Source of the DNA: Seminavis robusta | Taxonomy: Eukaryota > Bacillariophyta > Bacillariophyceae > Naviculales > Naviculaceae | Reading direction: 5' to 3' | Assembly (NCBI GenBank): GCA_903772945.1 | Contig: CAICTM010000009.1 | Span: forward strand, 62,001-126,000 | Length of the DNA: 64,000 bases | In this document: one piece after another, positions 21,178 through 34,223 of the stretch | Layout: each line of letters opens with the position of its first letter | How positions within the stretch are numbered: position 1 is the stretch's first letter | Program-made: the position numbers and the translations under genes | The notes under the pieces: generated by a model | Told to the model about the DNA's origin: nothing | The model's input: only the letters and a program-made list of their open reading frames with translations | The model's database searches: none

Positions 21178-22794
21178 ATGTACGGCAGTGTGTTTTTTGG
21201 GAGTAACAAAGACAATGACGATGACAATGGCAATTCAAGGCCTTTAGGAAGTCAAATCAGTTTGCCTGTCATTCCTCCAGGTGAAGCAGACAATGCTAGA
21301 AGTACATGTACTACTGGTAGTAAGTCTTCTACTGTGGGGCCTTCTCCCCTCTTAGACGAGTGTGCTGAAGTGTCCAAGAAGAGAGGAACTGCGACAATGA
21401 TGAGTTGCATCGTCAACTTGGCCAACACCATTGTGGGCGCTGGAATGCTGGGACTCCCAGGTGCTTTTGGAGGAACGGGTTACGTGGGTGGGTCCATCTT
21501 GATCGTGCTGGGGGCTTTTTTCTCCTCCATGGGATTGTGGTTGCTCTCTCGAGCGGCACAACGAGCTGGATTGCCCAGTAGCTTCTACTCGGTGGCTCAT
21601 GCAGCAGTTCCTCAGTACACTGTCTTGATTGACTTGGCTGTGGCACTCAAGTGCTTTGGCGTTGCCACGGGATATCTCATCACGGTAGGAGATTGTATGG
21701 TCGATGCACTCGATCACATCCTACTCAATGACAAGGACAACGATACTCCCACTGGAATCACGAAACTCATCCTCACGAGACAATTCTGGGTCGTTGCCGC
21801 CGTACTGGCTGTACTTCCCATTTCATTTTACAAGACGCTCGATTCGCTCAAGAAAACATCCGCCATTGCGCTCATATTTGTCCTTTTCCTGGCTTTTGGA
21901 ATTGTGGCTTACGCCAATGGACTCGCGGATCCATGCTTGGATACTGAAGAAGATGTCTGTCGAGGAGAAATTCTACCCTTCACGGACATTTCCACTACCA
22001 TCTCCAAACTACCCATTTTTGTATTTGCCTTTACGTGCCATCAAAACATTTTCCCCGTTGTCAATGAGCTCGCACAGCGCACACAACAAAGACTCAATAT
22101 CATCATTGCGGCATCCATTGGAGTGGCACTCATTCTATTCTACATTGTCGCCACGGAAGGATACAAAACATTTGGATCCATGACGCGAGGAGATGTACTA
22201 CTCAACTACCCAGAAACTGGCAAAGTCACTATACTACGAATATGCATTGCAATCATGCTGTCACTACACTATCCACTCCAATTGGATCCTTCCAGACGAT
22301 GCATCAAAAGTTTGATTCGGGAAATTCAAAGACAGTGGAACAAACCAAATCAGACTGGCAGCAATCCCACCAGACTCTTTCATAGAAGAACACCCGATCT
22401 GATAGAACAAGAAGCAGAAGAACAAGAAGGCCAGCCATACCAATGCGCAAGTGAAGAATCCAACAGTCATTATAAGCAGAACCAGGAGTTGAAGCAACAA
22501 TCTGCCAATGACAACGACGACGATGATGACACTATGTTCTACGTCATTACAATTTCCTTTTTACTTTGTTCCTTTGCTCTGGCCATGATTGTCAATGATC
22601 TAGGAGTCATTCTGGCAATGGTGGGTGCCACGGGATCGACTCTAGTCAGCTACGTGCTACCCGGATTGATTTATCTCAAGTTGCATCCATACCAAGATCT
22701 TTCCAAACGATTGGCCTATCTGCAGTTGGGTTTGGGTTGCCTCATTATGCCCCTTGCGCTCTATTTCGTTGTCATGCAAAGAATCAAAACGTAA
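21178..22794 (+). CDS. Amino-acid transporter, AAAP (SLC38/AVT-like) family
   Basis: Single exon, 538 residues. The start is the ATG at 21178; the upstream in-frame codon is GTG. An N-terminal acidic tail of about 65 residues precedes the family's hallmark first helix (MMSCIVNLANTIVGAGMLGL, then PGAFGGTGYVGG). About 11 membrane segments follow, with a typical FVFAFTCHQNIFPVVNEL helix. A hydrophilic Gln/Glu/Asp-rich loop of about 90 residues (near 22305-22535) interrupts the last third before the final three helices. The family moves neutral amino acids across the plasma or vacuolar membrane with H+ or Na+. The substrate cannot be fixed from sequence alone. Confidence 0.92.
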   Translation: MYGSVFFGSNKDNDDDNGNSRPLGSQISLPVIPPGEADNARSTCTTGSKSSTVGPSPLLDECAEVSKKRGTATMMSCIVNLANTIVGAGMLGLPGAFGGTGYVGGSILIVLGAFFSSMGLWLLSRAAQRAGLPSSFYSVAHAAVPQYTVLIDLAVALKCFGVATGYLITVGDCMVDALDHILLNDKDNDTPTGITKLILTRQFWVVAAVLAVLPISFYKTLDSLKKTSAIALIFVLFLAFGIVAYANGLADPCLDTEEDVCRGEILPFTDISTTISKLPIFVFAFTCHQNIFPVVNELAQRTQQRLNIIIAASIGVALILFYIVATEGYKTFGSMTRGDVLLNYPETGKVTILRICIAIMLSLHYPLQLDPSRRCIKSLIREIQRQWNKPNQTGSNPTRLFHRRTPDLIEQEAEEQEGQPYQCASEESNSHYKQNQELKQQSANDNDDDDDTMFYVITISFLLCSFALAMIVNDLGVILAMVGATGSTLVSYVLPGLIYLKLHPYQDLSKRLAYLQLGLGCLIMPLALYFVVMQRIKT

Positions 22795-24377
22795 AACAAA
22801 AAGAAGGGGATCGGCGCCAATGGTGGTATTGAACGTTCGCCAGGTTCGTGAACCTATTCGTGTACCGGTTAGTAATAGTGAAGTGCCGGCACAACAAGGA
22901 AGCAAACGTTGCAATGAATAGAATGGAAATAGCTCCAAAGAAATTAGCAGCATATGTTCCATACCTGCGACATACGATTTGATTTCAGGGAACTACTACG
23001 TAATACATGTAGAGAACTAGCTAGTAGCCAGCCAGCCAGCTGGCTAAGGTTTACTCGGAGTACATGTCATAGCCACATACCCGGTACCTACGACATAGAT
23101 CTACATGTGCACTGTACTGTACCATTATTTCAGTGCCTGCACTTGCTAGTCAAAGCTTCAGCACGCTAGAGCTAGAGTGCATGTTGTCACTGATACTAGC
23201 TAGTAGTCTACATACATGTATGTACGTAAAAGGTAGACTACATCAATAGCGAAAAACTAATTTTAAAAATAAATAATGATAAACAGACTTGCCGACTAGA
23301 GTCTACAGGAGTGACATGGGAGAACAGGCTCGAGTCACAGGTCACAGCAGACAGGTAGATGGTAGTACTCAGTAGACAAGAAGCAAGGCCCACTAACCAG
23401 AAGGTGAGACATGCAATAAATACGATCTATTGGATACAGCTTCTGATTGAATTCTGCACGGAGGAGGAGTATTCCAGAAACCAGAAACAGTTCTTCTTCA
23501 ATCAAAAACAAAATAAATTGGGTCATTACGAAGAAGAACCTCGTCACTTGGTGCGTCTAAGGTGATTGGATACTTGGATACTAGAGACCCTGGTTTTGAG
23601 CATACTATTTTACTATTTTGCCCATTCATCACCCATAAAGAAATTGACCTTCAGCTGCTGAAAAGTCCAGGTTAATGGAGCTTTAGTGGTGACTTGGGGT
23701 CGAGTCAAAATCAATCAAAAATTGAGCGTTTTCACTCACTCTTTACCTATTTCTAACAAATAAAACAGTAGACTAGCAGATTTGTTTTTCTGCAGTTTTT
23801 AGTGATTGTGGCTCCTATCTTTAGAGCTTCTCTCTACTGGCCAGAGCTACCGTTGCTAGCTGGCCACTTGGTTCATCTCTCAGACCTCCTGGTAGAGGTT
23901 TCTTATTATCAAGTGGAAAACTAAATTTGCTTTGCTTCTGGTTCTTTTCTGGACGAATTATTATTGCCCCCAAGAGTGCACCAAGACTTAAGACTTTTAA
24001 TACGAAACGATGTCGGCCGATTAGGCTGATTCACCAGAACGTGACAAAGCATTATTCTTCGCCTTCTCAAAACAGTTGTTAGGCCTAAAAAGGAGTACCA
24101 GGTACTGCTTGGAGTAGTCTAAGGTCAATCTAGCTGGTACGAAGGCTCTAGAACCCCTTCTGGATTCCATTCTGGAATGTGAATATTATGAGAATCGAAT
24201 CGAATCAACCCAACTCTGCTTTCCACAAGTGCTGCTACATGTATTTTCCCATTCTTTTGGAAAAAGGAAAGCAACCCACATCAACAGCTCCCACACCAGA
24301 GTACGGTAACTGCTCAACCCGACAAAACGCTTAGCCAGCTAGCTACTAGTAGCCACTGCAAGATCAACATCAACATC
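22795..24377. other. Intergenic, 1.6 kb
   Basis: No gene seen. Palindromic short repeats (TACATGTATGTA, CTAGCTAGTAGCC), AT-rich blocks, and a GAATCGAATCGAATC run at 24189-24206. It must include the promoter of the first HSF gene. Confidence 0.65.
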
Positions 24378-25609
24378 ATGTCATCGCAGCAAAACAGCAC
24401 CATGCGGCCGTGCCAAAGCTCTACCAGTCACTACCATGACCACTCGAGCGACTTGCAGGTACCTAATGTTGGGGCCGCGGAAGGGGCATGCTCTAATCCT
24501 CCTCCGGAAGTGTCATTTCCTGCACGGCTTCATTACATGCTTAATGAGCTCGAGAAGGATGGTCTCTCCCACATTGTGTCTTGGCAGCCTCATGGAAGAT
24601 GTATGTGTCCCTTTCTTTGACATGGTTAGCCTGTCTCTGGTGTTCTCATGTTGGATTTGTCTTATTTTGATTCCTTGTCGGTGTCCGTTGCCTTTTAGGT
24701 TTCCTCGTCCATGACAAGAAGAAGTTTGTGGATTTGGTGCTTCGAAAGTAAGTTGATGGTTTGTGGTGGCTGCCTATCAACTCCAAACCAATCCTTGGCT
24801 GACATTGTCTCTTGTCTGTTTGGTTGGCTCAGTTGGTTCCGCCAGTCCAAGTACCCAAGCTTTCAAAGGCAGCTAAATCTCTATGGGTTTCGGCGAGTAA
24901 CGAGAGGTAAGATGCCTGTGGCGGTACACAGTACTAGTACCTTATTACTACTACAGCCAAGTAAGAGTCAACATTGTGTGAAATGGTAGCCTCTTATCAT
25001 TGCCAACCCGGTGCTTGCTTTTCAGGCGCAGATAAGAATGGATACTTCCATGAGCTCTTCTTGCGGCAGCGTCCACATTTGGCCTCCCGTATCCAACGCG
25101 TCAAGGTCAATGGCAAGGGAACGCGACAAGCGTCTTCTCCCGAATCGGAGCCGAACCTGTATGCCCTCCCGTTTCTTCCGCCAAACCCCTCTCAACGAGC
25201 CCATGGCAAAGAAAAGTCATTGACGACGATTCGGTCAAGCTCTACGCCTTTGAGTCTCCAGAGCTTGTTGCCTTCTGCATTGTCAAGTGCTCTCCCAGAC
25301 CTTCCTCGTCCTCCCGCTCGCGCCTGCCGCCAGACGTCGATTCCACAGGACAGCGTCTTTCGAAGCTGGATGGCTGGGGGTCCGCCTGTCGTGCCTTTGT
25401 TGATCCGCGAAACCCAAAGGGCGGCATTTGAGGCAGCTTTGGGCCCTCGGCGGGGCAGCTTCTCTGATAGGGCTGCGTCCTTGCGTCTTCCAGCCGCCAC
25501 TACTGGGATGGCCGCACAACGCTTGCCCGCAGCGCCTGCTTGGGCATCTACAACGGCACCGCAAATGGCTGACAACGTTGCATGCACCCGACAGCCTTGG
25601 TTTCAGTGA
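24378..25609 (+). CDS. Heat-shock transcription factor family protein (HSF copy 1)
   Basis: Exons 24378-24600, 24699-24747, 24833-24906, 25026-25609; 309 residues. The DNA-binding domain runs FPARLHYMLNELEKDGLSHI, VSWQPHGRCFLVHDKKKFVD, NWFRQSKYPSFQRQLNLYGF, RRVTRGADKNGYFHELFLR, the winged helix-turn-helix of HSFs with the FQRQLNxYGF recognition helix. No HR-A/B coiled coil is visible behind it. The C-terminus is Pro/Ser/Ala-rich and may activate transcription. The SPESEPNLY peptide after the domain also occurs in HSF copy 3 and, in part, copy 2. Introns 1 and 2 have the same position and phase in all three copies. Part of this gene, introns included, is nearly identical to HSF copy 2. HSF families are expanded in diatoms; the stress signal is unknown. 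Confidence 0.9.
24528..24877 (+). repeat. Duplicated block shared with 42289-42653 (HSF copies 1 and 2)
   Basis: It covers the end of exon 1, intron 1, exon 2, intron 2 and the start of exon 3. The first 76 nt are identical to 42289-42364 except for the base after GTA in the donor. The introns differ by scattered substitutions and one gap of about 15-20 nt. Similarity drops sharply on both sides. Confidence 0.85.
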
Positions 25610-26825
25610 GGAACATGCCGCTTGTTGACGAGCCTTGATTCATTTGACCACCTTCTGGACGGCCTCGGGCCTCATACCGGTAGCGAGGCTCACTGGAACG
25701 GCGGCTGTATATGTTCATGTCGTTTCGCTCCTGCAAAGTTATTCTCTTTGCTGGGCCTTCATCGTTTTGCACTTTATACCTCGAATTGCCAACTACTCTA
25801 TGTAGTAGTCTACATATAGTTTATGACGACATTCTTGCCCCAAAGTTAGAAAGCCTTGCCTACTATCGACATCTCTTAATTTTAAAAATAGCTACCAGGT
25901 ACCGTAGCTAGCCAGCCAAAGGGGTGGAGAGTGGAGACGGTGGACGAGTGCATCCCTTGTGCCCTTCGTGGAATTGGACCGTGGAAGATTGTTCGTGACC
26001 CGATGGGGTGGATGACGTGGTGTTTCGAATTGGCCGTTGTGTTTGATTGGCAAAGTAGCATACGTCAGTGCAAACAACGATGTGGAGGCAGTTTACAGGT
26101 GGAATGGCAGTTTTGCCGCCTCCAAAGAGCTCGGAAGCAAGAGTCCAAAATTATCCATGGATCGGCGGTGCCATCATTTGTTCATACGCACGAAATTTAA
26201 TTGCAGGAACTGGGGAGAAAAAGCAAAGGCATGAGTTCTCAAGAGGTTTCGTGGCGAATTTGATTGATTCTTGTTGAAGTTGCGGCAGCTCGTGAGTGAA
26301 AGTATGATGGCTAGTTCTCGATCGACGTTCGTAGCGAGCGGAGCCAGATCTTTGACAGACAACCGTTGATGTGTTGATGTGGATGATGGCGGGTGATGTA
26401 ATGTTGATGCAGCTCCTCCGATGGTGCTCTTTGGGTCTTCGATTCCCGTGGCGGGAAGTCTGGAGTCTTGGTCTTCCTCTCTTGTCATTGGGTACACGAC
26501 GTGTCCATCACGTCTGTCTTTGGCTGTCCTCCAGACATTGTCTTTTCCCGCTACGATCACTTGATGATGGCCGTGATGGAATGACGGCGATTGATGGCGC
26601 TGCTAGCTAGCAAGTCCTCTGTCTTCGACCTCATCACTCGGTGCGTGTCAGCGAAGCGAGAAAAGGTATCTTTTGCGCCTTTTCCAGCATCCAGAAGCCC
26701 CAGATTCCCGTTGCTGCTCACCCATCACTCAGCTGAGTTCATAAATTTATTCGAGCTACAGCCAAGAATCCTTTGGTTTGCAGCTCTGATCGGATCTGTC
26801 TGGAAGAAGAAAAAACATTACAATT
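25610..26825. other. Intergenic, 1.2 kb
   Basis: Spacer between HSF copy 1 and acetyl-CoA carboxylase, which should contain the carboxylase promoter and leader. Short open frames (25931-26200, 26371-26610) show no domain or targeting feature. Confidence 0.6.
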
Positions 26826-29800
26826 ATGCTTCATCGTGGTGCTGCTGCTGCCGCGATTGCGGTCATGGCGGCTTTGTCCTCCACAACCGCTTTCACCACT
26901 ACGCAAAAATGTAAGTCGCCCGACTCCATAAGTCGAATCAAATGGTTTTCTGCGCCTTGGATATTTTTAGATATCCAAAAGTTGGAAGCATTTTGTGTCC
27001 GCATTTTCCATGGTTTTGTCCGGAAAGATCTTTCCGGATTCGAGGACCGAGGACGGCTAGAAGAAACAGAAACATGATGACTTGTCGCCTCGTCTGGCAA
27101 CGATGAAACATGGAAGCGTTTTCTCACCTTGTTTTCTTTCTTTTCCTTTCCGGATCGCAGCCGCTGCCTTCGTTTCCAACTCTTTGGGAAAAATTGTCGA
27201 CGGAGGACTTGCCTCCCAGTCTGATGTCAAGGCTTTCAACAGCCCTCTCTCCATGGCTGCCACTTTGGATCAGTCGGATGTCATGGCCACGGCTGCCAAG
27301 AAGTCCGTCGAACAATACGTAGAGGAACGTGGAGGAAACCGTCCTATCAAGAAGGTCTTGATTGCCAACAATGGTATGGCTGCAACAAAATCCATCTTGT
27401 CCATGCGCAATTGGGCATACATGGAGCTTGGAGATGAGCGTGCCATCCAGTTTGTGGCCATGGCTACCCCTGAAGATTTGAAGGCCAATGCTGAGTTCAT
27501 TCGCTTGGCTGATGAATATGTGGAGGTCCCAGGTGGTGTCAACAGAAACAACTATGCCAATGTTGATGTCATTTCCAAGATTGCCCAAGAGCAAGGAGTT
27601 GATGCTGTGTGGCCTGGTTGGGGACATGCTTCTGAGAATCCCAAGCTTCCCCAGACACTTACTGACCTTGGTATCAAGTTCATTGGACCCACAGCACCTG
27701 TCATGAGTGTCTTGGGAGACAAGATTGCCGCCAATATCTTGGCCCAAACTGCCAATGTGCCCTCTATTCCATGGAGCGGTTCGTTTGGAGGAGAGAACGA
27801 TGGTCCTCTCCAGGCTGATCTTACTGATGAAGGTACCATCCCTGATGAGACCTTCGAGAGAGCTACCTGTCGCAATGTTGAAGAAGCAATTGAGGCAGCT
27901 GAGAAGATCGGCTACGAAGAAGGTCTCATGATCAAGGCCTCCGAAGGTGGTGGTGGTAAGGGTATTCGTTTTGTTGACAACGAAGAAGATCTTCGCAACG
28001 CTTTCATCCAAGTCCAAAATGAAGTTGTTGGATCTCCTATTTTCATCATGCAACTTTGTAAAAATGCCCGTCACTTGGAAGTACAGATTGTTGGAGATGA
28101 GCATGGAAATGCAGTGGCCCTCAATGGACGTGACTGCTCCACTCAGCGTCGATTCCAGAAGATTTTCGAAGAAGGCCCCCCGATCATTGCCAAGCCAGAT
28201 AGTTTCAAGGAAATGCAGAGGGCTGCCCAGCGTCTGACCCAGTCCATTGGTTACGTTGGTGCCGGTACTGTGGAGTATCTGTACAATGCGGACACTGACA
28301 AATTCTTCTTCCTTGAGTTGAACCCCCGTCTGCAAGTGGAGCATCCTGTCACTGAAGGTATCACTGGCGTTAACATGCCTGCCACTCAGCTGCAGGTGGC
28401 CATGGGAATTCCATTGTACAACATCCCCCAGGTCCGCAAGCTCTACGGCAAGGAAGATGTCTATGGCTTTGACAAGATTAATTTCTTGGAAGAGGACTAC
28501 ATGCCCATTGATTCTCATGTGATTGCTGCGCGTATCACTGCCGAGAATCCTGATGAGGGATTCAAGCCCACTGCCGGAAGTATTGAACGAGTCAAGTTCC
28601 AGTCCACTCCGAATGTCTGGGGCTACTTCAGTGTTGGAGTGAATGGAGGTATCCACGAGTATGCTGATTCTCAGTTCGGTCATCTTTTTGCGAAGGGTGC
28701 CACTCGTGAACAAGCTCGCAAGGCGCTCATTCTTGCCCTCAAGGAAATGGAAGTGAAGGGAGAGATCAGGACTACTATTGAATACCTTGTGAAGCTTTTG
28801 GAAACCAAGGAGTTCATTGATAACACTATTGATACTTCATGGTTGGATGGAATCATCAAGGAGAAGAGTGTGAAGATTGAGATGCCAAATGACTTGGTTG
28901 TTGTTGGAGCTGCTATCTACCAAGCATTCAAGCATGTTGAAGAAGGTATGGCTGGAGTGAAAGAGTCCTTTGAGAAGGGACAAGTTTCCACTGGAGCAAT
29001 CCCAGCTATCAACTCCTTCAGCACTGAAGTTGCTTACCTTGATACCAAGTACCCCTTTGAAGTGGAGCGTACAGCCGGTGATGTCTACCGTCTTACGCTT
29101 GGCTCTAACACCATCGAAGCTCAGGTTACCAAGACGGCAGAGGGAGTTCTTCTTGCAACCTTTGGAGGAGAGACTCACCGAATCAACGGACAGGAAGAAC
29201 CCCTTGGTGTCCGCCTTCAATTGGATGGCAACACTATCATGATGCCTTCCATTGTTGATCCTTCTGAATTCCGTACCGATGTCACTGGAAAGGTTGTGCG
29301 ATACTTGAAGGAGAATGGTGAAGAAATCAAAGCTGGAGAACCCTTTGTTGAGATTGAAGCGATGAAAATGATCATGCCAGTGAAAGCAACTGAGACTGGA
29401 AAGATCACCAATGCCCTCTCCCAAGGATCTGTTATCGCTGCTGGTGATCTCTTGGCCAGCATTGAACTCAAGGATCCTAGTAAAGTGAAGAAGATTGAGA
29501 CTTTCTCTGGAGAACTTGATATCCCTGCCGTTGTTCTTGAAACTGAGAGTGATAAGGCCATTGCCAACATCCTTGCTGGTTTCGATGGGGATGCTGATGC
29601 TGTCGTTCAGCAGGCTTTTGATGGAGTGTCCTCCATGGCTGATGCTGCTTCTGTTGCCATGTCTGCTCTTGAGGAATTCCTCCGAGTGGAAACCATCTTT
29701 GCCGGCAAGCTTATGGATGATGTTGTCCGTGATTTGAGCAAGGCCAACATCGATGACCTCAATGTTGCTTTCTCCGAGATTCAGGCCCACCAACAACTCA

Positions 29801-32800
29801 AGTCTCGCTCCAAATTGGTTCTTGCCATGCTCCGTCAACTCGAAACTTATTCTTTCCGTTTCGGAGAATCTCTCTCAGATGATGTGCTTGAGGTTGTCGA
29901 ACAGCTTTCCGAGTTGGAAGGCAAAGAATACGGTGAAATTGCTGTTGCTGCTGACATGTTGATCCGTGATGCCAGGGTCCCTTCCTTCGAGAGTCGTGTC
30001 GAAGAGCTTCGTGCACAACTTGTTGATGCTGACTTGACTGAAGTAGCCATGAGCACCACCTTGTCTGCTGGTGTGGATCTTTTGACCTACCTGCTCTCTG
30101 ATGACGATGCCAAGGTCCGAGCTGCTGCTGCTGAAACCTATGTGCGACGTCTCTACCGCGCCCACCGCATGCAGGATGTGTCAGTCAGTGAGGAGGGAGG
30201 AAGCCTTACCTGCGCATTCAGCTACAAGCTATCCGAGGTCCCTGAGGGCGAAGCTGTGCTTCGAAGTGGTGTTTTGACTGTTGTTGACAAGGTTGATGCT
30301 ACACTCCCCAGCATCATTGACACATTGTCTTCAGCCATTGGTGACAAACCTGCTCGGGTTGGAGGAGCAGCCATCAACTCTGTCCACCTTGTCGTGAAGA
30401 GTGAAGGAGCCAATGTTGCTGATATCGAGGCTGCCCTTGCTGGAAAGGAAGAAGAACTTAAGAAGCTTGGTGTCCAAACTGTTAACCTCTCTGTCCCCAA
30501 TGAAAAGGCTGACCCAAGCTACTTCACTTTCCCAGAATACAGTGGATACAAGGAAGACCCTCTTCGCCGCAACATGAGGCCTACCAGGTACCAACTGTTG
30601 GAGCTTGAACCTCTCAGTAACAACTTTGCTCTTGAGCAGGTGCCTGCTATTGGAAAGAATAACCAAGTGTACATTGGCACAGAAAAGACAGAGAAGCCTG
30701 TCAGGGGAGGACCACAACAAGTGGTCTTCGTCCGTGGTATCTCTCACAGCACTGGCATGGTTACTGATATGGAGGCACTTCGTGCTCTTCAACAAGGGCT
30801 TGATGAGTTGGAACGAGCCCGAGCTGACACAAAGGTTAAGGCCCAGTCATCTAGCCGAATCTACCTGCACTCTCTTTCACTTGTGGAGGACATGAGCGCA
30901 GAAGAGCTGGCAGCCCGTTTCAAGAGTGTTATCGGTGGCATGAAGAGCAAGCTTGCCCAAAGGCTCTTGAAGCTCAATGTTGACGAAATTGAATGCAAGT
31001 TCCGCGTTGCCTCTGCTGATGGTTTGACACAGATCGTCCGTCTTGTGGTATCGTCTGCCGATGGAGAATGGTTGAAGCCCACTGCATACCTGGAGAAGAC
31101 TGATGGAGTCACTGGTCTTGCCACTGAATACTCGGCTGTTGGTGCTGAGACTTCTGGTGCTCTCAACCCCTTCGCTAAATCGAGCATTCTCCAGACCAAG
31201 CGAAGTGTGGCTCGTCGTGTTGGCTCCACCTATGCCTACGACTTCTTGGGACTCATGGAAGTTGGCCTTGTCAACGAGTGGGAGGCTTACACCAATGAGA
31301 ATTCCGGCATTAGCATCCCTGCTGACATCTTTGAAGCTCAGGAACTCCTCGAAGGTGAAGACGGCGAGCTCTACCTTGGATCCAGACCTGTCGGAACCAA
31401 CAAGGTTGCCATGGTTGCCTGGGTCGTTAAGATGAAGACTCCTGATTACCCTGAAGGACGTGATGTTGTTGTCATTGCCAATGATGTTACTGTCCAAAGT
31501 GGATCTTTCGGTGTTGAAGAAGATGAAGTGTTCTTCAAGGCCTCAAAGTATGCTCGTGAGAACAAGCTGCCACGTGTGTACTTGGCTTGCAATGCTGGTG
31601 CTCGCATTGGCCTTGTGGATGAGTTGAAGTCCAAGCTCAAGATCAAGTTCGCTGACGAATCCAACCCTGCCAAGGGATTTGACTACCTCTACCTCTCTGA
31701 TGAAGATTACAAGGCTCTTCCCGAAGGATCCGTCATTGCGCACAAGACTGAGGAAGGTTGGGCCCTTGATGATGTCATCGGAACTGTCCATGGAATTGGC
31801 GTTGAGAACTTGCAGGGAAGTGGAAAGATTGCTGGTGAAACATCACGCGCCTATGATGAGATCTTCACTCTTTCCTATGTCACTGGACGAAGTGTTGGAA
31901 TTGGTGCCTACCTTGTCCGTCTTGGGCAACGTGTCATCCAGAAGAAGGTTGGCCCCATCCTCCTCACTGGTTATTCTGCTCTGAACAAGTTGCTTGGTCG
32001 TGAGGTCTACAATTCTCAAGACCAGCTTGGAGGTCCTCAAATTATGGTTCCCAATGGAGTGTCACATGAGACTGTTGATGATGATCAAGAGGGTGTTGCT
32101 GCCATCTTGAAGTGGCTCAGTTTTGTCCCCAAGGAAGTTGGAGCTCTCCCTTCTGCACGTGCCACTGCAGACCCTGTTGACCGTGCTGTCGCCTGGAGAC
32201 CTACCCCTACGCCATATGATCCTCGTTTGATGATGTCGGGAACCCCTGACATGCCTGGTTTCTTCGACCAAGGATCATTCAAGGAATATCTTGCAGGATG
32301 GGGAAAGAGTGTTGTGATTGGACGTGGTCGCCTTGGAGGAATCCCCATGGGAGCCATCGCTGTGGAGACACGTCTTGTTGACAAGGTTGTCCCTGCCGAC
32401 CCCGCTGATCCCAACTCGCGTGAGGCTGTCCTTCCACAAGCTGGTATGTATTTCTTGTTCTCTGCCTTGTTGCCTTGTTGCTGTGTGCATTCTGATATCT
32501 CACTCATTGCACCATTAAATTGCTGCTTGACTTCACAGGACAAGTTCTTTTCCCTGATTCTTCCTACAAGACTGCTCAAGCCATCCGCGACTTTGCTAAG
32601 GAAGGCCTTCCAGTCATGATCTTTGCCAACTGGCGTGGATTCAGTGGAGGCAGTCGCGATATGGCTGGTGAGATTTTGAAATTTGGATCCATGATTGTTG
32701 ATGCTCTCCGTGAGTATGAACATCCTGTGTTCATGTACTTGCCACCCCACGGTGAACTTCGCGGAGGATCTTGGGTTGTTGTGGATCCCACTATCAATGA

Positions 32801-33401
32801 GGAGAAGATGGAGATGTATGCTGATCCCGACTCTCGTGGAGGTATTTTGGAACCTGCTGGTATCACTGAGATCAAGTTCCGCATGCCAGACCAGGTCAAG
32901 ATGATGCATGCCAATGATGCCGAATTGAAGGTGTTGGATAGTGAGGTTGAGGCCTGTGAGAGCGAGGAGGACAAGGATGCTATCAAGGCTCAGATTGCTG
33001 CTCGTGAGGAAGCCTTGAAGCCTGTCTACCTCCAGGCTGCCACTGAATTTGCTGACCTCCACGACAAGACTGGTCGCATGAAGGCCAAGGGAGTCATCAA
33101 GTCTGCTGTTGCCTGGGAGGAATCTCGTGAATTCTTCTTCTTCCGTGCTAAGCGTCGCCTCTCTGAGGACTACTATGTTGCTCAGTTGCAAGCCGCTGAT
33201 GCTAACATGAGCAAGGGAGATGCCACAGGTGTTCTTCAATCCTTGTTCAGCGGAGATTGGGAGGATGACAAGGCTGTTGCTGCTTTCTTCGAGGACGACA
33301 CTGGTCTTGTGGAAGACAAGGTCAAGAATGTGAAGGCTGCAGGTGTTCAGGCAAAGATCGAGTCCCTCAAGGCGCAGTTGGAGAGCTTGGACTTCATGTA
33401 A
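26826..33401 (+). CDS. ACC1: Acetyl-CoA carboxylase, multidomain, plastid-targeted
   Basis: Exons 26826-26910, 27161-32443, 32539-33401; 2,076 residues. It makes malonyl-CoA, the first step of fatty-acid synthesis. Exon 1 encodes only a signal peptide (MLHRGAAAAAIAVMAALSST) ending in TAF-TT, the Phe-type motif that directs diatom proteins to the plastid; the transit-like part follows the 250-nt intron. Domains in order: biotin carboxylase (KKVLIANNGMAATKS; ATP-grasp GGGGKGIRFV; ELNPRLQVEHPVTE), biotin carrier (EAMKMIM, biotinyl Lys about 764), central ACC domain, and carboxyltransferase halves (GARIGLVDELK; NWRGFSGGSRDM). The order and size match eukaryotic homomeric carboxylases. Codon choice is strongly biased, which fits high expression. 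The symbol follows the diatom plastid isoform by analogy. Confidence 0.96.
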
Positions 33402-34223
33402 ATATCTGCCTTTTGGTACGACACGAACGGAAACGAAAAAGGACGCCGTGTCACTGCATGCATGCTACAGAACAAAACAATTTAGGTAGCGATCTATGGT
33501 GATAAGAATAGATCCAAATTAGAGTTATTGGTTTTTGATTATTCCGACTGGCCAGCTATAGCTATAGATAGCTACGGCTATAGCTAGCTATAGGTACTAC
33601 ATGTAGTAGTTGCAGGCCAGCACCGAAGCCGGGGGCGACTCCCATCTTAGAGGTGCACGGTACATGTACGGGTTCGAGGACGAACAGGATATGGGTCGTT
33701 GGAGTCTCATGCAATGAGAAAAGTCAGCTATCTGCTCCGAGATGATGCGGAAGCTGCATTTACAGAGATACCGGTACAGGAAGACCGATTGATTCGATTC
33801 GGAGGACGGTTCCTCGCCTCCGATGGGCTTGCTTCTGTCGGTGTGGGTGGGAAGGAACACCATCATTGCATGCGAAGGCAACCATGTGACTTTCCCATAG
33901 GTCGCGCTCTCCTCTTCGATGTTCCTGATCTTCCGTCCGCCTAAATGCTGCTTCAAAGCAAGTTCTGTTTCGTTTGGTTGCTTGCCAGGAGTACTAATCG
34001 TTGCCAATGTTCTTTCTTTAAAGGCTCGCCCGTGAGCTCTTTGTACGGTTGATTCATTGGCCAGCGCATAGTGCAAGACGGATGCCCAAAAGCTCAAGGG
34101 TAGAGTTTGCATGCATACAGTGACATAAGCAGAAAGGCACTATACTAGTAGAAGTTATTTCAAAGTAAGTGCTTTTGCTCTGGCAGGAATTAGCGATTGA
34201 ATTCCTTGGAGCCACACAAGGAC
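33402..34223. other. Intergenic, 0.8 kb
   Basis: 3' spacer between the carboxylase and a convergent small gene. A run of TAGCTATA units at about 33554-33596 forms local palindromes. A minus-strand frame at 33597-34112 has no recognisable domain and is not called. Confidence 0.6.

Noticed and set aside
27124-28713. 529-codon frame opposite acetyl-CoA carboxylase
   Set aside because: It lies wholly antisense to a well-supported gene and is explained by codon bias; the sequence shows no domain.
32085-33239. 384-codon frame opposite the carboxyltransferase part
   Set aside because: Same reason: antisense shadow of biased codons.
33597-34112. 171-codon minus-strand frame
   Set aside because: No domain, signal or splice context; the beginning and end fall in palindromic short repeats.
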